In this document: one piece after another, positions 37,229-45,847 of the stretch
Layout: every line of letters starts with the position of its first letter
Position numbering within the stretch: position 1 is the first letter of the stretch
From: Thiohalocapsa marina
GTDB taxonomy: Bacteria; Pseudomonadota; Gammaproteobacteria; Chromatiales; Chromatiaceae
NCBI RefSeq assembly: GCF_008632335.1
Contig: NZ_VWXX01000033.1
Location: 1-46,911, forward strand
Length of the DNA stretch: 46,911 bases
Direction of reading: 5' to 3'
Program-made: the position numbers and the translations under genes
The notes under the pieces: generated by a model
The model's database searches: none
Told to the model about the DNA's origin: nothing
The model's input: only the letters and a program-made list of their open reading frames with translations

Positions 37229-38145
37229 TCCCGCAGATGCCCGAGTGCGCGTCCAACGCGCACCGGGCTCCCCGCTCCCAGCTCCCGCGTCCAGTCGGCG
37301 CTGCCATCGGGCAGCAGCAGGATGACCGTGGAGCCCATGTTGAACCGACCCATCTCTTCGCCCCGCTCCAGCGCCACGGGTTGATCCGGCGACGCGACCA
37401 CGCGGGTGATGCGCCGGCCGCGGGGCGGTGTGATGCGCCCGCCCCAGACCGTCTCGATGCTGCCGACAAAGATGGCACCCACCAGCACCATGGCCATGGG
37501 TCCAGCCGGTGTGTCGAAGATGCAGACCACCCGCTCGTTGCGGGCAAACAGCCGCGGCACCCCGCGGGTGGTGGTGGGGTTGACGCTGAACAGGCGGCCC
37601 GGCACATGGATCGTCTGCCGCAGTCGGCCGGCGATGGGCATGTGGATCCGGTGGTAGTCCCGCGGCGACAGGTAGAGCGTGGCGAACAGGCCGGCGTCGA
37701 ATTCCGCCGCCAGCCGGGCGTCTCCGCCCAGCAATTCCGTGGTGCTGTAGTCCTGGCCCTTGGCCTGGAACAGGGTGCCGTCCTGGATGCGGCCAAGCTG
37801 GCTGACCGCGCCGTCCACAGGCGACAGCAGAGCGCTTTCTGTCGGATCCAGCGGCCGGGCATCGTCGCGCAGGGCCCGGGTGAAGAAGGCGTTGACACTG
37901 GGATAGGCCGCCGGCGAGGGATTGGCCGCCTCCTGCAGGTCCACGTCGAAGCGGCGGGCGAACAGCCGGATGGCCTGTGTCGTGACCATCCCCAGTCGCA
38001 GCCGGGTGAGCCGGAACATGGCCGCCGACAGGGCATGCTGTGGAAGCCCGTACTGCAGGGCCACGAACAGCCGCTGGGCCGGCGTCAGTGGCTGGGTCAA
38101 GGGTGCATCGGGCTCAGCGGCCCGGTTCGGAGGTGGGTGGTGCAT
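37225..38145 (-). CDS. psd: Phosphatidylserine decarboxylase proenzyme
   Basis: 306 residues from ATG 38145. It makes phosphatidylethanolamine from phosphatidylserine at the inner membrane. Proenzymes of this family cleave themselves before the serine of a G-S-T/S motif, here FNMGSTVILLLP, to create the pyruvoyl cofactor. LSPRDYHRIHMPIAGRL and NERVVCIFDTPAGPMAMVLVGA are typical. Length matches the E. coli type (322). The frame continues upstream of 38145 into the neighbouring gene with no family likeness. The start lies inside the 3' end of the upstream gene, a 32-base overlap in the same direction, so the two are probably coupled. Confidence 0.94.
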   Translation of the reverse strand: MHHPPPNRAAEPDAPLTQPLTPAQRLFVALQYGLPQHALSAAMFRLTRLRLGMVTTQAIRLFARRFDVDLQEAANPSPAAYPSVNAFFTRALRDDARPLDPTESALLSPVDGAVSQLGRIQDGTLFQAKGQDYSTTELLGGDARLAAEFDAGLFATLYLSPRDYHRIHMPIAGRLRQTIHVPGRLFSVNPTTTRGVPRLFARNERVVCIFDTPAGPMAMVLVGAIFVGSIETVWGGRITPPRGRRITRVVASPDQPVALERGEEMGRFNMGSTVILLLPDGSADWTRELGAGSPVRVGRALGHLRD

Positions 38146-38968
38146 TCGTTTGGTCAGGGTTCCGGTCGGAGATCCAGTCGTCCGCATCGTCGGCACGGTC
38201 TGCAAGGGTGCGGATGTCGTCGGCAATGGCCGCCGCGGTCTGCTCCGCCGGGAACAGGGCCACCAGGCGGCCACGGGGCTCGATCAGGAAGAATGCCGGC
38301 GTGGGCGCGGCGGATGCAGGGTCTGAGCCTGGAGTCGTGTCGGCAGCCGCCCGGTTAACAAACTGGTCAGCGGACAGGTCGCTGGCGCCGACGGCAGCCC
38401 GCAGCGCCTCGATCTCCGTCGGCTCGCCAGCAAGGATGGCGATGGCGGGGGTCAGGCGTTCGAAGTCCTGCGCCAGCGCCGGTGTCCTCTCCGGCGCCCT
38501 ATCTGGCGTCGTCCCGGGGACCACCCCGGACGCCGGGCCGGTATCGAGCAAGCGCAGCTGAAGCTGCTCGCGCAGTTGTGGCCGGTCGGCCAGGCGGTTG
38601 AACACCTCGATCTGCTTGCTGATGCCGAGATGTCCTGCGGCACTGTCCAGGGGGGCGAATGCGAGCAGGCTCCAGGCGCCCCGCAGGGCCTCTTCGCCCG
38701 CCGTGCGGCCCGCACTGTCCGTCAGGCGTACTTCCGGCAGCGGCTGGGGCGGGCGGATCAGCACGCCGCTGATCCGGGGCGGCTCACTGCGCCCGTGCTG
38801 GTACTGGTTGCCCCACTGGTAGCCGATCAGGAAGAGTCCCACGGCGGCCACCGCCATGATCAGGCGCGGCAACAGGGGCCGGCTGCGGCGCGGCGGGCGA
38901 CCAGACTCGAAACCGGATTGGAAGCCAGTCTGGGAACCAGGCTGGCGGCGGGTCGGGCCGCTGGGCAT
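38114..38968 (-). CDS. Membrane-anchored protein, possibly thioredoxin/SCO-like
   Basis: 284 residues from ATG 38968. A basic, low-complexity N terminus with TGFQSGFESGRPPRRSRP is followed by one membrane helix (about LIMAVAAVGLFLIGYQWG) and a periplasmic domain. ISGVLIRPPQPLPEVRLTDSAG and GAWSLLAFAPLDSAA look like the start of a SCO1/thioredoxin-like fold (LTDSAG then a 'W-LL-F' strand), and FFLIEPRGRLVALFP resembles its later strands. The CxxxC of copper-binding SCO proteins is absent. A Thr/Pro/Asp-rich insertion divides the domain. It stands ten bases after the aminotransferase gene and overlaps psd. Function unknown. Confidence 0.72.
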   Translation of the reverse strand: MPSGPTRRQPGSQTGFQSGFESGRPPRRSRPLLPRLIMAVAAVGLFLIGYQWGNQYQHGRSEPPRISGVLIRPPQPLPEVRLTDSAGRTAGEEALRGAWSLLAFAPLDSAAGHLGISKQIEVFNRLADRPQLREQLQLRLLDTGPASGVVPGTTPDRAPERTPALAQDFERLTPAIAILAGEPTEIEALRAAVGASDLSADQFVNRAAADTTPGSDPASAAPTPAFFLIEPRGRLVALFPAEQTAAAIADDIRTLADRADDADDWISDRNPDQTNAPPTSEPGR

Positions 38969-38978
38969 CAGGATCCGG

Positions 38979-40181
38979 TCACATGCGGGCCTGCGGCAGG
39001 GCGCCCTGCGCGGCCTGCAGCGCGGCGCCGGTGTCGACGCCGGCACCGAGGTCGTTCAGGACGCTGCCCAGGGCGCCGATGCAGAGCACGATGTTTTCGC
39101 GGCGGCACGACCACCCCATCAGGCCGATGCGCCAGACCTTGCCGGCCAGGGCGCCGAGCCCGGCGCCGATCTCAAGGTTGTATTCGTTCAGCAGGCGGGC
39201 GCGCACCGTCGCATCATCGATGCCGGCCGGGATGGAGACTGCGTTCAGCTGCGGCAGGCGCTCCGCCTCCGGCACCACCAGTTCCAGCCCCATGGCCTCC
39301 AGCCCCGCGCGCAGGGCCAGATGGTGTGCCTGATGGCGCGCCCAGCTTTGCTCGATGCCCTCCTCGGCCAGCATGACCAGGGACTCATGCAATGCATACA
39401 GGGCATTGACCGGTGCGGTGTGATGATAGCTCCGCTTGGTCTGGCCCGGCGTACCGCCACCCCAGTAGCCCAGCACCAGGTTCAGATCCAGGAACCAGCT
39501 GCGCACCGGGGTAGCGCGCGCCGTGACCTTCGCCAGCGCGCGCTCGCTGAAGCTGACCGGGGCCAGGCCCGGTGTGCACGACAGGCACTTCTGGCTGCCG
39601 GAATAGACGGCATCGATGCCCCAGTCGTCCACCAGCAGCGGCGAGCCCGCCAGGGCGGTGACGGCATCGACGATGGTCAGGCAGCCATAGCGACGGGCGA
39701 TCTCGGCCAGTGTCCGGGTGTCCGAACTGGCGCCGGTGGAGGTCTCGGCCTGAACGAAGGCGACGATCTTCGCATCGGGATGCGCCTTCAGGGTATCCTC
39801 CAGCTTGCCGGGGTCCACTGCGCGACCCCAGGGGTCCTCGATGCAGATCGGCTCGCCGCCGGCGCGGATCACGTTCTCCCGCATGCGGCCGCCGAAGACG
39901 CCGTTGATGCAGACCACCACCTTGTCGCCCGGCTCCACCAGGTTCACGAAGCAGGTCTCCATGCCCGCGGAGCCCGGCGCCGACACCGGCATGGTCAGCC
40001 GGTTATCGGTGCGGAAGGCGTAGCGCAGCAGATCCTTCAGCTCGTCCATCATGCCGCCGAAGACCGGGTCGAGATGTCCGACGGTGGGGCGCGACAGGGC
40101 GGCGAGCACGCGCGGATGGAGATCGGCGGGCCCCGGCCCCATCAAGGTGCGTACCGGGGGCTGGAAAGAGCTGGCATTCAT
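38979..40181 (-). CDS. Class V aminotransferase, alanine/serine-glyoxylate type
   Basis: 400 residues, PLP enzyme. LMGPGPADLHPRVLAALSRP and VGHLDPVF are the N-terminal signature, the PLP-lysine motif is GSQKCLSCTPGLAP, and the substrate-binding arginine region lies near IGLMGWSC at the end. Members transfer an amino group from serine or alanine to glyoxylate. In autotrophs such an enzyme handles photorespiratory glyoxylate, which would suit a CO2-fixing phototroph, but the exact donor cannot be told. It is the first gene of a leftward set with the thioredoxin-fold-like protein and psd. Confidence 0.9.
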   Translation of the reverse strand: MNASSFQPPVRTLMGPGPADLHPRVLAALSRPTVGHLDPVFGGMMDELKDLLRYAFRTDNRLTMPVSAPGSAGMETCFVNLVEPGDKVVVCINGVFGGRMRENVIRAGGEPICIEDPWGRAVDPGKLEDTLKAHPDAKIVAFVQAETSTGASSDTRTLAEIARRYGCLTIVDAVTALAGSPLLVDDWGIDAVYSGSQKCLSCTPGLAPVSFSERALAKVTARATPVRSWFLDLNLVLGYWGGGTPGQTKRSYHHTAPVNALYALHESLVMLAEEGIEQSWARHQAHHLALRAGLEAMGLELVVPEAERLPQLNAVSIPAGIDDATVRARLLNEYNLEIGAGLGALAGKVWRIGLMGWSCRRENIVLCIGALGSVLNDLGAGVDTGAALQAAQGALPQARM

Positions 40182-40280
40182 GATGAATTTGCTTTCGATT
40201 CAGGGGTTTTGCCCGGGGGCGAATAACGGCCTGGCAGTATAGGGCGTCGCCGCAGGCCGCTCAAGCACGGATGCCGGCTC

Positions 40281-40322
40281 CCAGCCTCCAGCCGCCAGCC
40301 GCCAGCCGCCAGCTCCCAGCCG
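40281..40322. repeat. Tandem heptanucleotide repeat, six units
   Basis: Six contiguous 7-base units: CCAGCCT, three CCAGCCG, CCAGCTC and CCAGCCG. It lies in the 248-base gap between the divergent aminotransferase and msrB genes, upstream of both. Copy-number change here would alter promoter spacing. I see no other feature in this gap except the msrB ribosome binding site. Confidence 0.85.
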
Positions 40323-40429
40323 TTGCCCCCGACCCGTACGCGGCTTTGCGGCCAATCGAGCCACGGCAGAAGGACAGGCTTTTTCAATCGCCGGCCGCGT
40401 CCGGTTCATTACTGAGGAGACGATGCGCA

Positions 40430-40831
40430 ATGAGTGAGAAGATCGCCAAGACCGACACCCAATGGCGCGAACAACTGACAGCGGAACAGTTCCGCGTCTG
40501 TCGCCAACAAGGCACCGAGCCGGCCTTCAGCGGGGCCTATCACGCCAGCAAGTCGCCCGGTCAGTACCGGTGCGTCTGTTGCGGCGCCGACCTGTTCAGC
40601 TCGGCGCACAAATACGACTCCGGCAGCGGCTGGCCCAGCTTCTGGCAGCCGTCCGCGGCGGACGCCATCGGCACCGAGTGTGACCGCAGTCATGGTATGG
40701 TGCGTACCGAAGTTCACTGCAGCCGCTGCGGGTCGCACCTGGGACATGTCTTCCCCGACGGCCCGGAACCCACGGGCCTGCGCTACTGCATCAATTCCGT
40801 GTCGCTGGACTTCCAGCCTGACGCCGACTGA
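40430..40831 (+). CDS. msrB: Peptide methionine (R)-S-oxide reductase
   Basis: 133 residues. It reduces the R form of methionine sulfoxide in proteins, part of oxidative damage repair. Zinc is held by two CxxC pairs (CVCCGADLF and [12 protein letters not shown]), and the catalytic cysteine is in [13 protein letters not shown]. Size and motifs are standard for a cytoplasmic one-domain MsrB. GAGGAG lies upstream of ATG 40430. The frame runs farther upstream through the heptanucleotide repeat but that part is not MsrB-like. A repeat element follows 53 bases downstream. Confidence 0.96.
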   Translation: MSEKIAKTDTQWREQLTAEQFRVCRQQGTEPAFSGAYHASKSPGQYRCVCCGADLFSSAHKYDSGSGWPSFWQPSAADAIGTECDRSHGMVRTEVHCSRCGSHLGHVFPDGPEPTGLRYCINSVSLDFQPDAD

Positions 40832-40884
40832 ACGCCGCCGTTCGACCGAGTCCGCCCGCGAAAACCGAACGCTCGCTTGCTAAA

Positions 40885-41036
40885 GGAAACGCTGATTTAT
40901 TCAGCATTTCCCGTGCGGGGCAGGAGGCCCCGCCATTTTTAGCGACGCAAGCCGCTGAAAATGACGCGATTCGGAAACCACGTTTTCGAATCGCGTGCTG
41001 ATTTCTGGCCAGGATGGCCAATGAATCAGCGTCTCC
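40885..41036 (+). repeat. 152-bp hairpin element with terminal inverted repeats, copy A
   Basis: The ends GGAAACGCTGATTTAT and (reverse complement of) ATGAATCAGCGTCTCC agree at 14 of 16 positions, so the element has terminal inverted repeats. Inside are four stem-loops: GCGGGGC/GCCCCGC, AGCG/CGCT with CCGCTGA, GCGATTCG/CGAATCGC, and TGGCC/GGCCA. Copy B at 42065-42216 is its reverse complement with the same length and about 88% identity without gaps (18 differences counted by eye). No protein is encoded. The form is that of a MITE or REP-type non-autonomous element. It lies between msrB and lipA. Confidence 0.88.
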
Positions 41037-41086
41037 AAAAGGGAGAAAATCCACAGGACCATGATCAAAAACAAGGAGACCGAGCG

Positions 41087-42064
41087 ATGAACGAGACCGA
41101 GCCCCTGGTCGCCCCCTCCCGCAGCACCCCGGAAACCCACCAGCGCGGACGCGACAAGGTGTCGCGCATCCCGGTCAAGGTAACGCCCACGGCGCAGGTG
41201 CCGCGCAAGCCCGACTGGATTCGCGCCAAGGCCCCGATCGGGGCCGGCGTGGTCCGGGTCAAGCGACTGCTGCGCGAGAGCGGCCTGGCCACGGTCTGCG
41301 AAGAGGCCCAATGCCCCAACCTGGGCGAATGCTTCAACCACGGCACCGCCACCTTCATGATCCTGGGCGACATCTGCACCCGGCGCTGCCCGTTCTGCGA
41401 CGTGGCCCACGGACGCCCGCAGCCCGTCGACGCGAGCGAGCCCGCCCACCTGGCCCGCTCCATCGCGCGCATGGGCCTGCGCTACGTCGTCATCACCTCC
41501 GTGGACCGCGACGACCTGCGGGACGGCGGCGCCGGGCACTTTGCCGCCTGCCTGCGCGCCGTGCGGGCCCAGTGCCCCGACACCCGGCTCGAGGTCCTGG
41601 TGCCCGACTTCCGTGGCCGCGAGGCCGTGGCCCTGTCCGCCTTCGTCGACGATGCCGCACCGGACGTCTTCAATCACAACCTCGAGACTGTGCCCCGCCT
41701 GTACCGCGAGGCCCGGCCCGGCGCCGACTATCAGGGATCACTGGACCTGCTGGCCCGGTTCAAGGCGTCGCACCCGTCCGTGCCGACCAAGTCCGGCCTG
41801 ATGCTCGGACTCGGCGAGACCGAAGACGAGGTGCTTGAGGTCTTGCGCGACCTGCGGGCGCACGGCTGCGACATGCTCACCCTTGGCCAGTATCTGCAAC
41901 CCAGCCGCGACCATCTGCCGGTGCGGCGCTACTGGACCCCCGCGGAGTTCGACCAGCTGGCCGCACAGGCCCGGGACATGGGCTTTTCCGGCGTTGCCAG
42001 CGGACCCATGGTGCGCTCCTCCTACCACGCCGATCGCCAGGCACAGGAACTGGTGCGCGGCTAG
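41087..42064 (+). CDS. lipA: Lipoyl synthase
   Basis: 325 residues. Radical SAM enzyme that inserts two sulfur atoms into octanoyl groups on 2-oxoacid dehydrogenases and the glycine cleavage H protein. The auxiliary cluster cysteines are in [12 protein letters not shown], the radical SAM cluster motif is CTRRCPFC, and the C-terminal [10 protein letters not shown] contains the conserved serine ligand. AAGGAG precedes ATG 41087. The protein sacrifices its auxiliary 4Fe-4S cluster, so it depends on Fe-S repair, which the nearby suf genes could serve. The gene stands alone, bracketed by two inverted copies of the 152-bp element, and copy B starts on the base after its stop codon. lipB is not adjacent. 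Confidence 0.97.
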   Translation: MNETEPLVAPSRSTPETHQRGRDKVSRIPVKVTPTAQVPRKPDWIRAKAPIGAGVVRVKRLLRESGLATVCEEAQCPNLGECFNHGTATFMILGDICTRRCPFCDVAHGRPQPVDASEPAHLARSIARMGLRYVVITSVDRDDLRDGGAGHFAACLRAVRAQCPDTRLEVLVPDFRGREAVALSAFVDDAAPDVFNHNLETVPRLYREARPGADYQGSLDLLARFKASHPSVPTKSGLMLGLGETEDEVLEVLRDLRAHGCDMLTLGQYLQPSRDHLPVRRYWTPAEFDQLAAQARDMGFSGVASGPMVRSSYHADRQAQELVRG

Positions 42065-42216
42065 GGAGACGCTGATTTCCTGGCCATCCTGGCCAAAAAT
42101 CGGCACGCGATTCGAAAACGTGGTTTCCGCATCGCTTCATTTTCAGCGGCGTGCGCCGCTAGAGATCGCGGGGCTTCCTGCCCCGCGCGGGAAATGCTGA
42201 ATCAGTCAGCACTTCC
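42065..42216 (-). repeat. 152-bp hairpin element, copy B (inverted relative to copy A)
   Basis: Read on the minus strand it follows copy A from GGAAGTGCTGACTGATTC to the right end AATCAGCGTCTCC without gaps and with 18 differences, several of them paired so that the internal stems survive. It begins at the base after the lipA stop codon. Beyond it, 42217-42432 holds no gene, only a small hairpin (TCCACA/TGTGGA, 42436-42452) at the end of the RND gene. Confidence 0.88.
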
Positions 42217-42432
42217 CTTGGTGCTGTCGGCCCCCGATGCACGACAGGGCAGGTTGTGCACAGCCTCGGCGAGAATACCCATTGACTTGGTGGTTTTTAT
42301 GAGGGCTGACGGCCGCCTTCTGTAAGCTGTTGTTTCTGAAGGTGAGTCAGGATTGGTCAAAAATCGGCCGATCTAACGCAAGTCGCCGATCTTCAGCCAC
42401 TTGGCCCGTTCGCCACCAAGTGTTCCACAGAC

Positions 42433-45400
42433 TTATCCACAGCTGTTGTGGAGCGATTCGCCACCGCTGTGCCGCGTCAGCGGGTGATGGCGTTCGCCGA
42501 GGATGGCGTAGAGCATCGGCACCAGCAGCAGCGACACCAGCGTGGAAAAGCTGAGGCCGGCGACGATCACGATGGCCAGGGGTTGCAGCATCTCGGAGCC
42601 CTCGCCGATGGCCAGCGCCAGCGGCAGCATGCCGAAGACCGTGGTCAGCGTGGTCATCAGGATGGGCCGCAGGCGCAGCCGCGCCGCCTCGACGATGGCC
42701 GCCGCCTTGTCCTGCCCGTCGTGCCTGCGCAGCTCGATGAACTCCACCAGCACGATGGCGTTGTTGACGACGATGCCCGCCAGCATGATCAGCCCCAGCC
42801 AGACCGGCATGGACAGCGGCGTGGCGGTCCAGTCCAGGCCGAGCACCACGCCGATCAGGCCGAAGGGCACCGACAGCAGGATGATCAGCGGATTGCGCAG
42901 CGATTCGTACTGCACCGCCATGACCACCAGCACCAGGAACAGCGCCAGGCCCAGCAGCAGCCGGCCCAGGTCGCGGCCCTGCTGCAGGGTTTCCAGACTG
43001 CCGGCCTCGTAGAGCACGTAGCCCGGCGGCAGATCGACCTCGGCCGCGGCGGCCAGTGCCATCTCGATGGCCTGCTCCAGGGTCAGGTCACCGCCCAGGG
43101 AGGCACTGATCTCCACCACCCGCTGCTGGCGGTCGCGCAGGATCTCCGTGGGCTGGGGCAGGATCCGCACTTCCGCCAGGTCCCCCAGGCGGATCGGCAC
43201 CCGCGGCTCGGTCTTGCTGAACAGGATGATCGACTCCAGGTCACCAGGGGTGCCGATGTCGTCGCGGTCCAGCCGCAGGCGCACATCGATGCTGCGGTCG
43301 TCGTCGATGAAATCGGTGACCGTCTGGCCCTCCAGGGCGAAGCGCAGCACGCTGCCGACGTCTTCGGCATCCAGGCCGTAGCTGGCGGCCCGGCGCCGAT
43401 CCAGCCGCACCGAGAGTTCCTGGGTCACGTCCTCGTTGGAATGCTGCAGGTTGCGCAGCCCGTCCACCTGCTCGAGCCGCCGCGTGATGCGGTCCGCCAG
43501 ACCCACCAGGGTGTCCAGGTCCGGCCCCTTGATGCGCAGCGCCAGGTCATCGTCCCCGCGGCCGAAGCGGATGCCGCGGATGCCTCGGGTATAGAGATAG
43601 ACCTTCAGCCCGGGGATGGCGGCGGCGTCGATCTGCGCCTTCACGCGGTCGATCCAGGCCCTGGAGCCGAGTCCGTCGCGGGCGCCCAGCGGCGCCAGTT
43701 GCACCTGGATGCTGGCGCGGTGGCTGCTCTCGAAGCTGGAACGGCCGAAGACGAAGCCGCCGACGGTGGTGAACATGGCCTGCACCTCCGGCTGCGCGGC
43801 GACGATGGCCTCCACCTGGCGGGTCAGGGCGTCCATCTGGTCGATGTTCACGCCGGTGTCCGCGGTCAGGCTGATGCGCACGTCACCCTCGTCCAGTTCT
43901 GGCAGGAACACCTGCTTGCCGCCGAAGAAGCCCGGCACCGTGACCAGCAGCGCGGTGACGAAGCCGGCAATGACGAGCCAGCGCAGCCGCAGCATCCGTA
44001 CCAGCAGCCAGGCATAGCCATCCTGCAGCCGGCCCAGGGCATGGTCGACGCCACGGCGCATCGCCCCTTCGCGCCCGGCGGGCACCTGTCCGGCCAGGGC
44101 CGGGACCAGGGTCAGGGCCACCACCATGGCCGCCAGGATCGCCGCCGAGATGGTGAAGATCAGCTCGCGGAACAGCAGGCCGACCAGTCCGCCGATGAAC
44201 AGGAACGGCAGCACCGCAGCCAGATTGGTGGACGTTGACGCGACGATGGCGCTGGTCACCTCGCGTGCGGCCCGGGCGGTGCTGGCCTGGGTGGAGCCGC
44301 CCAGGCGCTGGTGGCGATGGATGTTCTCCAGCATCACGATGGTGCTGTCCACCAGCATGCCGATGCCCAGCGCCAGCCCGCCAAGGGTCATGATGTTGAA
44401 GGTCAGGCCGAAGGCGGCCATCAGGATGAAGGTCACCAGCACCGCGATGGGGATGGCACTGCCGATGATCAGCGTGCGCCGCAGGCTGCCAAGAAACAGG
44501 TACACCACCAGCATCGCCAGCAGGGCGCCGCCGACGGCCGCCTGGATGGCGTTGCTGAGGGAATGGCGGATGTAGCGCGCCTGGTCGTCGACCTTGGTGA
44601 TGGCGACGTCCTCGGGGATCTGGCCTTGCGCGCGCAGTTGCGCCAGTTCCTCGTCCACCGCCTGCACCACCGCCATGGTGTTGGCCAGTGGCTGTTTCTG
44701 GATCGACAGCTTGATCCCCGGCGCGTCGTTCAGCCGGATCCGCAGCCGCTCCTCGGCGGCGCCGTCGATGACCTGTGCCACCTCGTTCAGGCGCAGCAGT
44801 CCCAGGGGGTCGTCGCGACCCTCCGCCGACAGCGGCAGATCGACGATCTGCTGCACCGAGTTGAAGCGCCCGCCGATGCGTCCGCTGATCTCGCCGTGGG
44901 GCATCAGCAGCCGGCCGCCGGGCACGTCGCGGTTGGCTTCCGCCAGGGCCGACTGCAGGTCCAGCACGTCCAGCCCGAGCCCGGCCAGACGATACTGGTC
45001 GGCGATCACGCGGACCTCGCGCTCAAGCCCGCCGCCCACCTCCGCGGCGGCAACGCCGGGCAGCGTGAGCAGCGACGGACCCAGGCGGTAGTCCACCCAG
45101 CCGCGCAGTTCCACCGGGTCCATCAGGCGCGCGCTGACCACATACTCCGCCACCGGCAGCTGGAAGGGATCGCGCTTGTAGATGACGGGCGGGTCGATGC
45201 TCTCGGGCAGGAAGCGCTTGGCCCGGTCCAGCCGCGAACTGGCATCGCGCAGGGCCTGGTCGATGTCCTCGCCGTAGCGGAAGGACAGGTCCACGGCACT
45301 GCGGCCTTCGCTGCTGCGCGACTGGATGGCCACGGCGCCCTCGGTGATGGCGAGCTGCTCCTCGAGCTGGCGCGTGACCTCGTCCTCCATCACCCGGGCC

Positions 45401-45570
45401 GGCACGCCGGGATCCAGTACGCGAATGCGGATGTCCGGGTAGATGATGTGCGGCAGCAGGTCGACGTTCAGGCGCCCGAGGGCGAAGCCGCCCAGCACCA
45501 TCACCGCCAGCGTCAGCATGACGACGCCTATGGGATGGCGGATGGACCAGGTGGAGATGCCGTCGGTCAT
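42433..45570 (-). CDS. RND-family efflux transporter permease subunit
   Basis: 1045 residues, twelve membrane helices with two large periplasmic loops, AcrB/CusA class. It would pump drugs, metals or other toxic compounds by proton motive force through a tripartite channel. IRHPIGVVMLTLAVMVLGGFALGRLNVDLLP is the typical first helix. Helix 4 reads GIGMLVDSTIVMLENI: the first proton-relay aspartate is kept, the second is serine, as in several non-AcrB groups. Helix 10 reads LAGIVVNNAIVLVE. Heavy-metal pumps have a different helix 4 pattern, so an organic substrate is somewhat more likely. No adaptor or outer-membrane gene is in the window; they may be beyond it or shared. Divergent from the 55-residue protein gene. 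Confidence 0.92.
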   Translation of the reverse strand: MTDGISTWSIRHPIGVVMLTLAVMVLGGFALGRLNVDLLPHIIYPDIRIRVLDPGVPARVMEDEVTRQLEEQLAITEGAVAIQSRSSEGRSAVDLSFRYGEDIDQALRDASSRLDRAKRFLPESIDPPVIYKRDPFQLPVAEYVVSARLMDPVELRGWVDYRLGPSLLTLPGVAAAEVGGGLEREVRVIADQYRLAGLGLDVLDLQSALAEANRDVPGGRLLMPHGEISGRIGGRFNSVQQIVDLPLSAEGRDDPLGLLRLNEVAQVIDGAAEERLRIRLNDAPGIKLSIQKQPLANTMAVVQAVDEELAQLRAQGQIPEDVAITKVDDQARYIRHSLSNAIQAAVGGALLAMLVVYLFLGSLRRTLIIGSAIPIAVLVTFILMAAFGLTFNIMTLGGLALGIGMLVDSTIVMLENIHRHQRLGGSTQASTARAAREVTSAIVASTSTNLAAVLPFLFIGGLVGLLFRELIFTISAAILAAMVVALTLVPALAGQVPAGREGAMRRGVDHALGRLQDGYAWLLVRMLRLRWLVIAGFVTALLVTVPGFFGGKQVFLPELDEGDVRISLTADTGVNIDQMDALTRQVEAIVAAQPEVQAMFTTVGGFVFGRSSFESSHRASIQVQLAPLGARDGLGSRAWIDRVKAQIDAAAIPGLKVYLYTRGIRGIRFGRGDDDLALRIKGPDLDTLVGLADRITRRLEQVDGLRNLQHSNEDVTQELSVRLDRRRAASYGLDAEDVGSVLRFALEGQTVTDFIDDDRSIDVRLRLDRDDIGTPGDLESIILFSKTEPRVPIRLGDLAEVRILPQPTEILRDRQQRVVEISASLGGDLTLEQAIEMALAAAAEVDLPPGYVLYEAGSLETLQQGRDLGRLLLGLALFLVLVVMAVQYESLRNPLIILLSVPFGLIGVVLGLDWTATPLSMPVWLGLIMLAGIVVNNAIVLVEFIELRRHDGQDKAAAIVEAARLRLRPILMTTLTTVFGMLPLALAIGEGSEMLQPLAIVIVAGLSFSTLVSLLLVPMLYAILGERHHPLTRHSGGESLHNSCG

Positions 45571-45675
45571 TCGCTATCATTGCTACCGGAGCGCGGGCTT
45601 TGCAACCCGGAATCAGCGACCGGTCCCGGCCTCCACCCCCTCTGATCGAGAACCAAAGGTCCTGGTCCCGCATCC

Positions 45676-45843
45676 ATGTTCAAACACTCCCGCCGCCGTC
45701 GTGTCGACCCCTTTGCTGTCCTGGTGGCGGTGGTTGCCCTGGGCATGACCCTGACCCTGGCCTACCAGATCCTGCTCTACCATGGCGAACCCGCGCCGCC
45801 GGTGGCCAAGGAGACGCAGGTGCGGCCCAATGTCGGTGGCTAG
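45676..45843 (+). CDS. Small single-pass membrane protein (55 residues)
   Basis: The reading frame gives a basic N terminus (MFKHSRRRRVDPF), one clear membrane helix (AVLVAVVALGMTLTLAYQILLY) and a short Pro/Lys/Glu tail ending RPNVGG. The arginines suggest the N terminus stays in the cytoplasm. There is no strong ribosome binding site (CCCGCATCC precedes it), but the stop lies four bases before the start of the GnnA-like gene, which supports a two-gene operon. No family is recognised. Confidence 0.65.
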   Translation: MFKHSRRRRVDPFAVLVAVVALGMTLTLAYQILLYHGEPAPPVAKETQVRPNVGG

Positions 45844-45847
45844 GCCC

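Noticed and set aside
40885-42216. CRISPR array or insertion sequence around lipA
   Set aside because: There are only two copies 1 kb apart in opposite orientation, no short regular spacers, no cas genes and no transposase frame inside.
42433-42441. Perfect DnaA box TTATCCACA near a short palindrome, possible replication origin
   Set aside because: Only one box is present, it forms the last codons of the RND gene, and no dnaA, dnaN or AT-rich unwinding region is nearby. It is probably chance or part of a small terminator hairpin.
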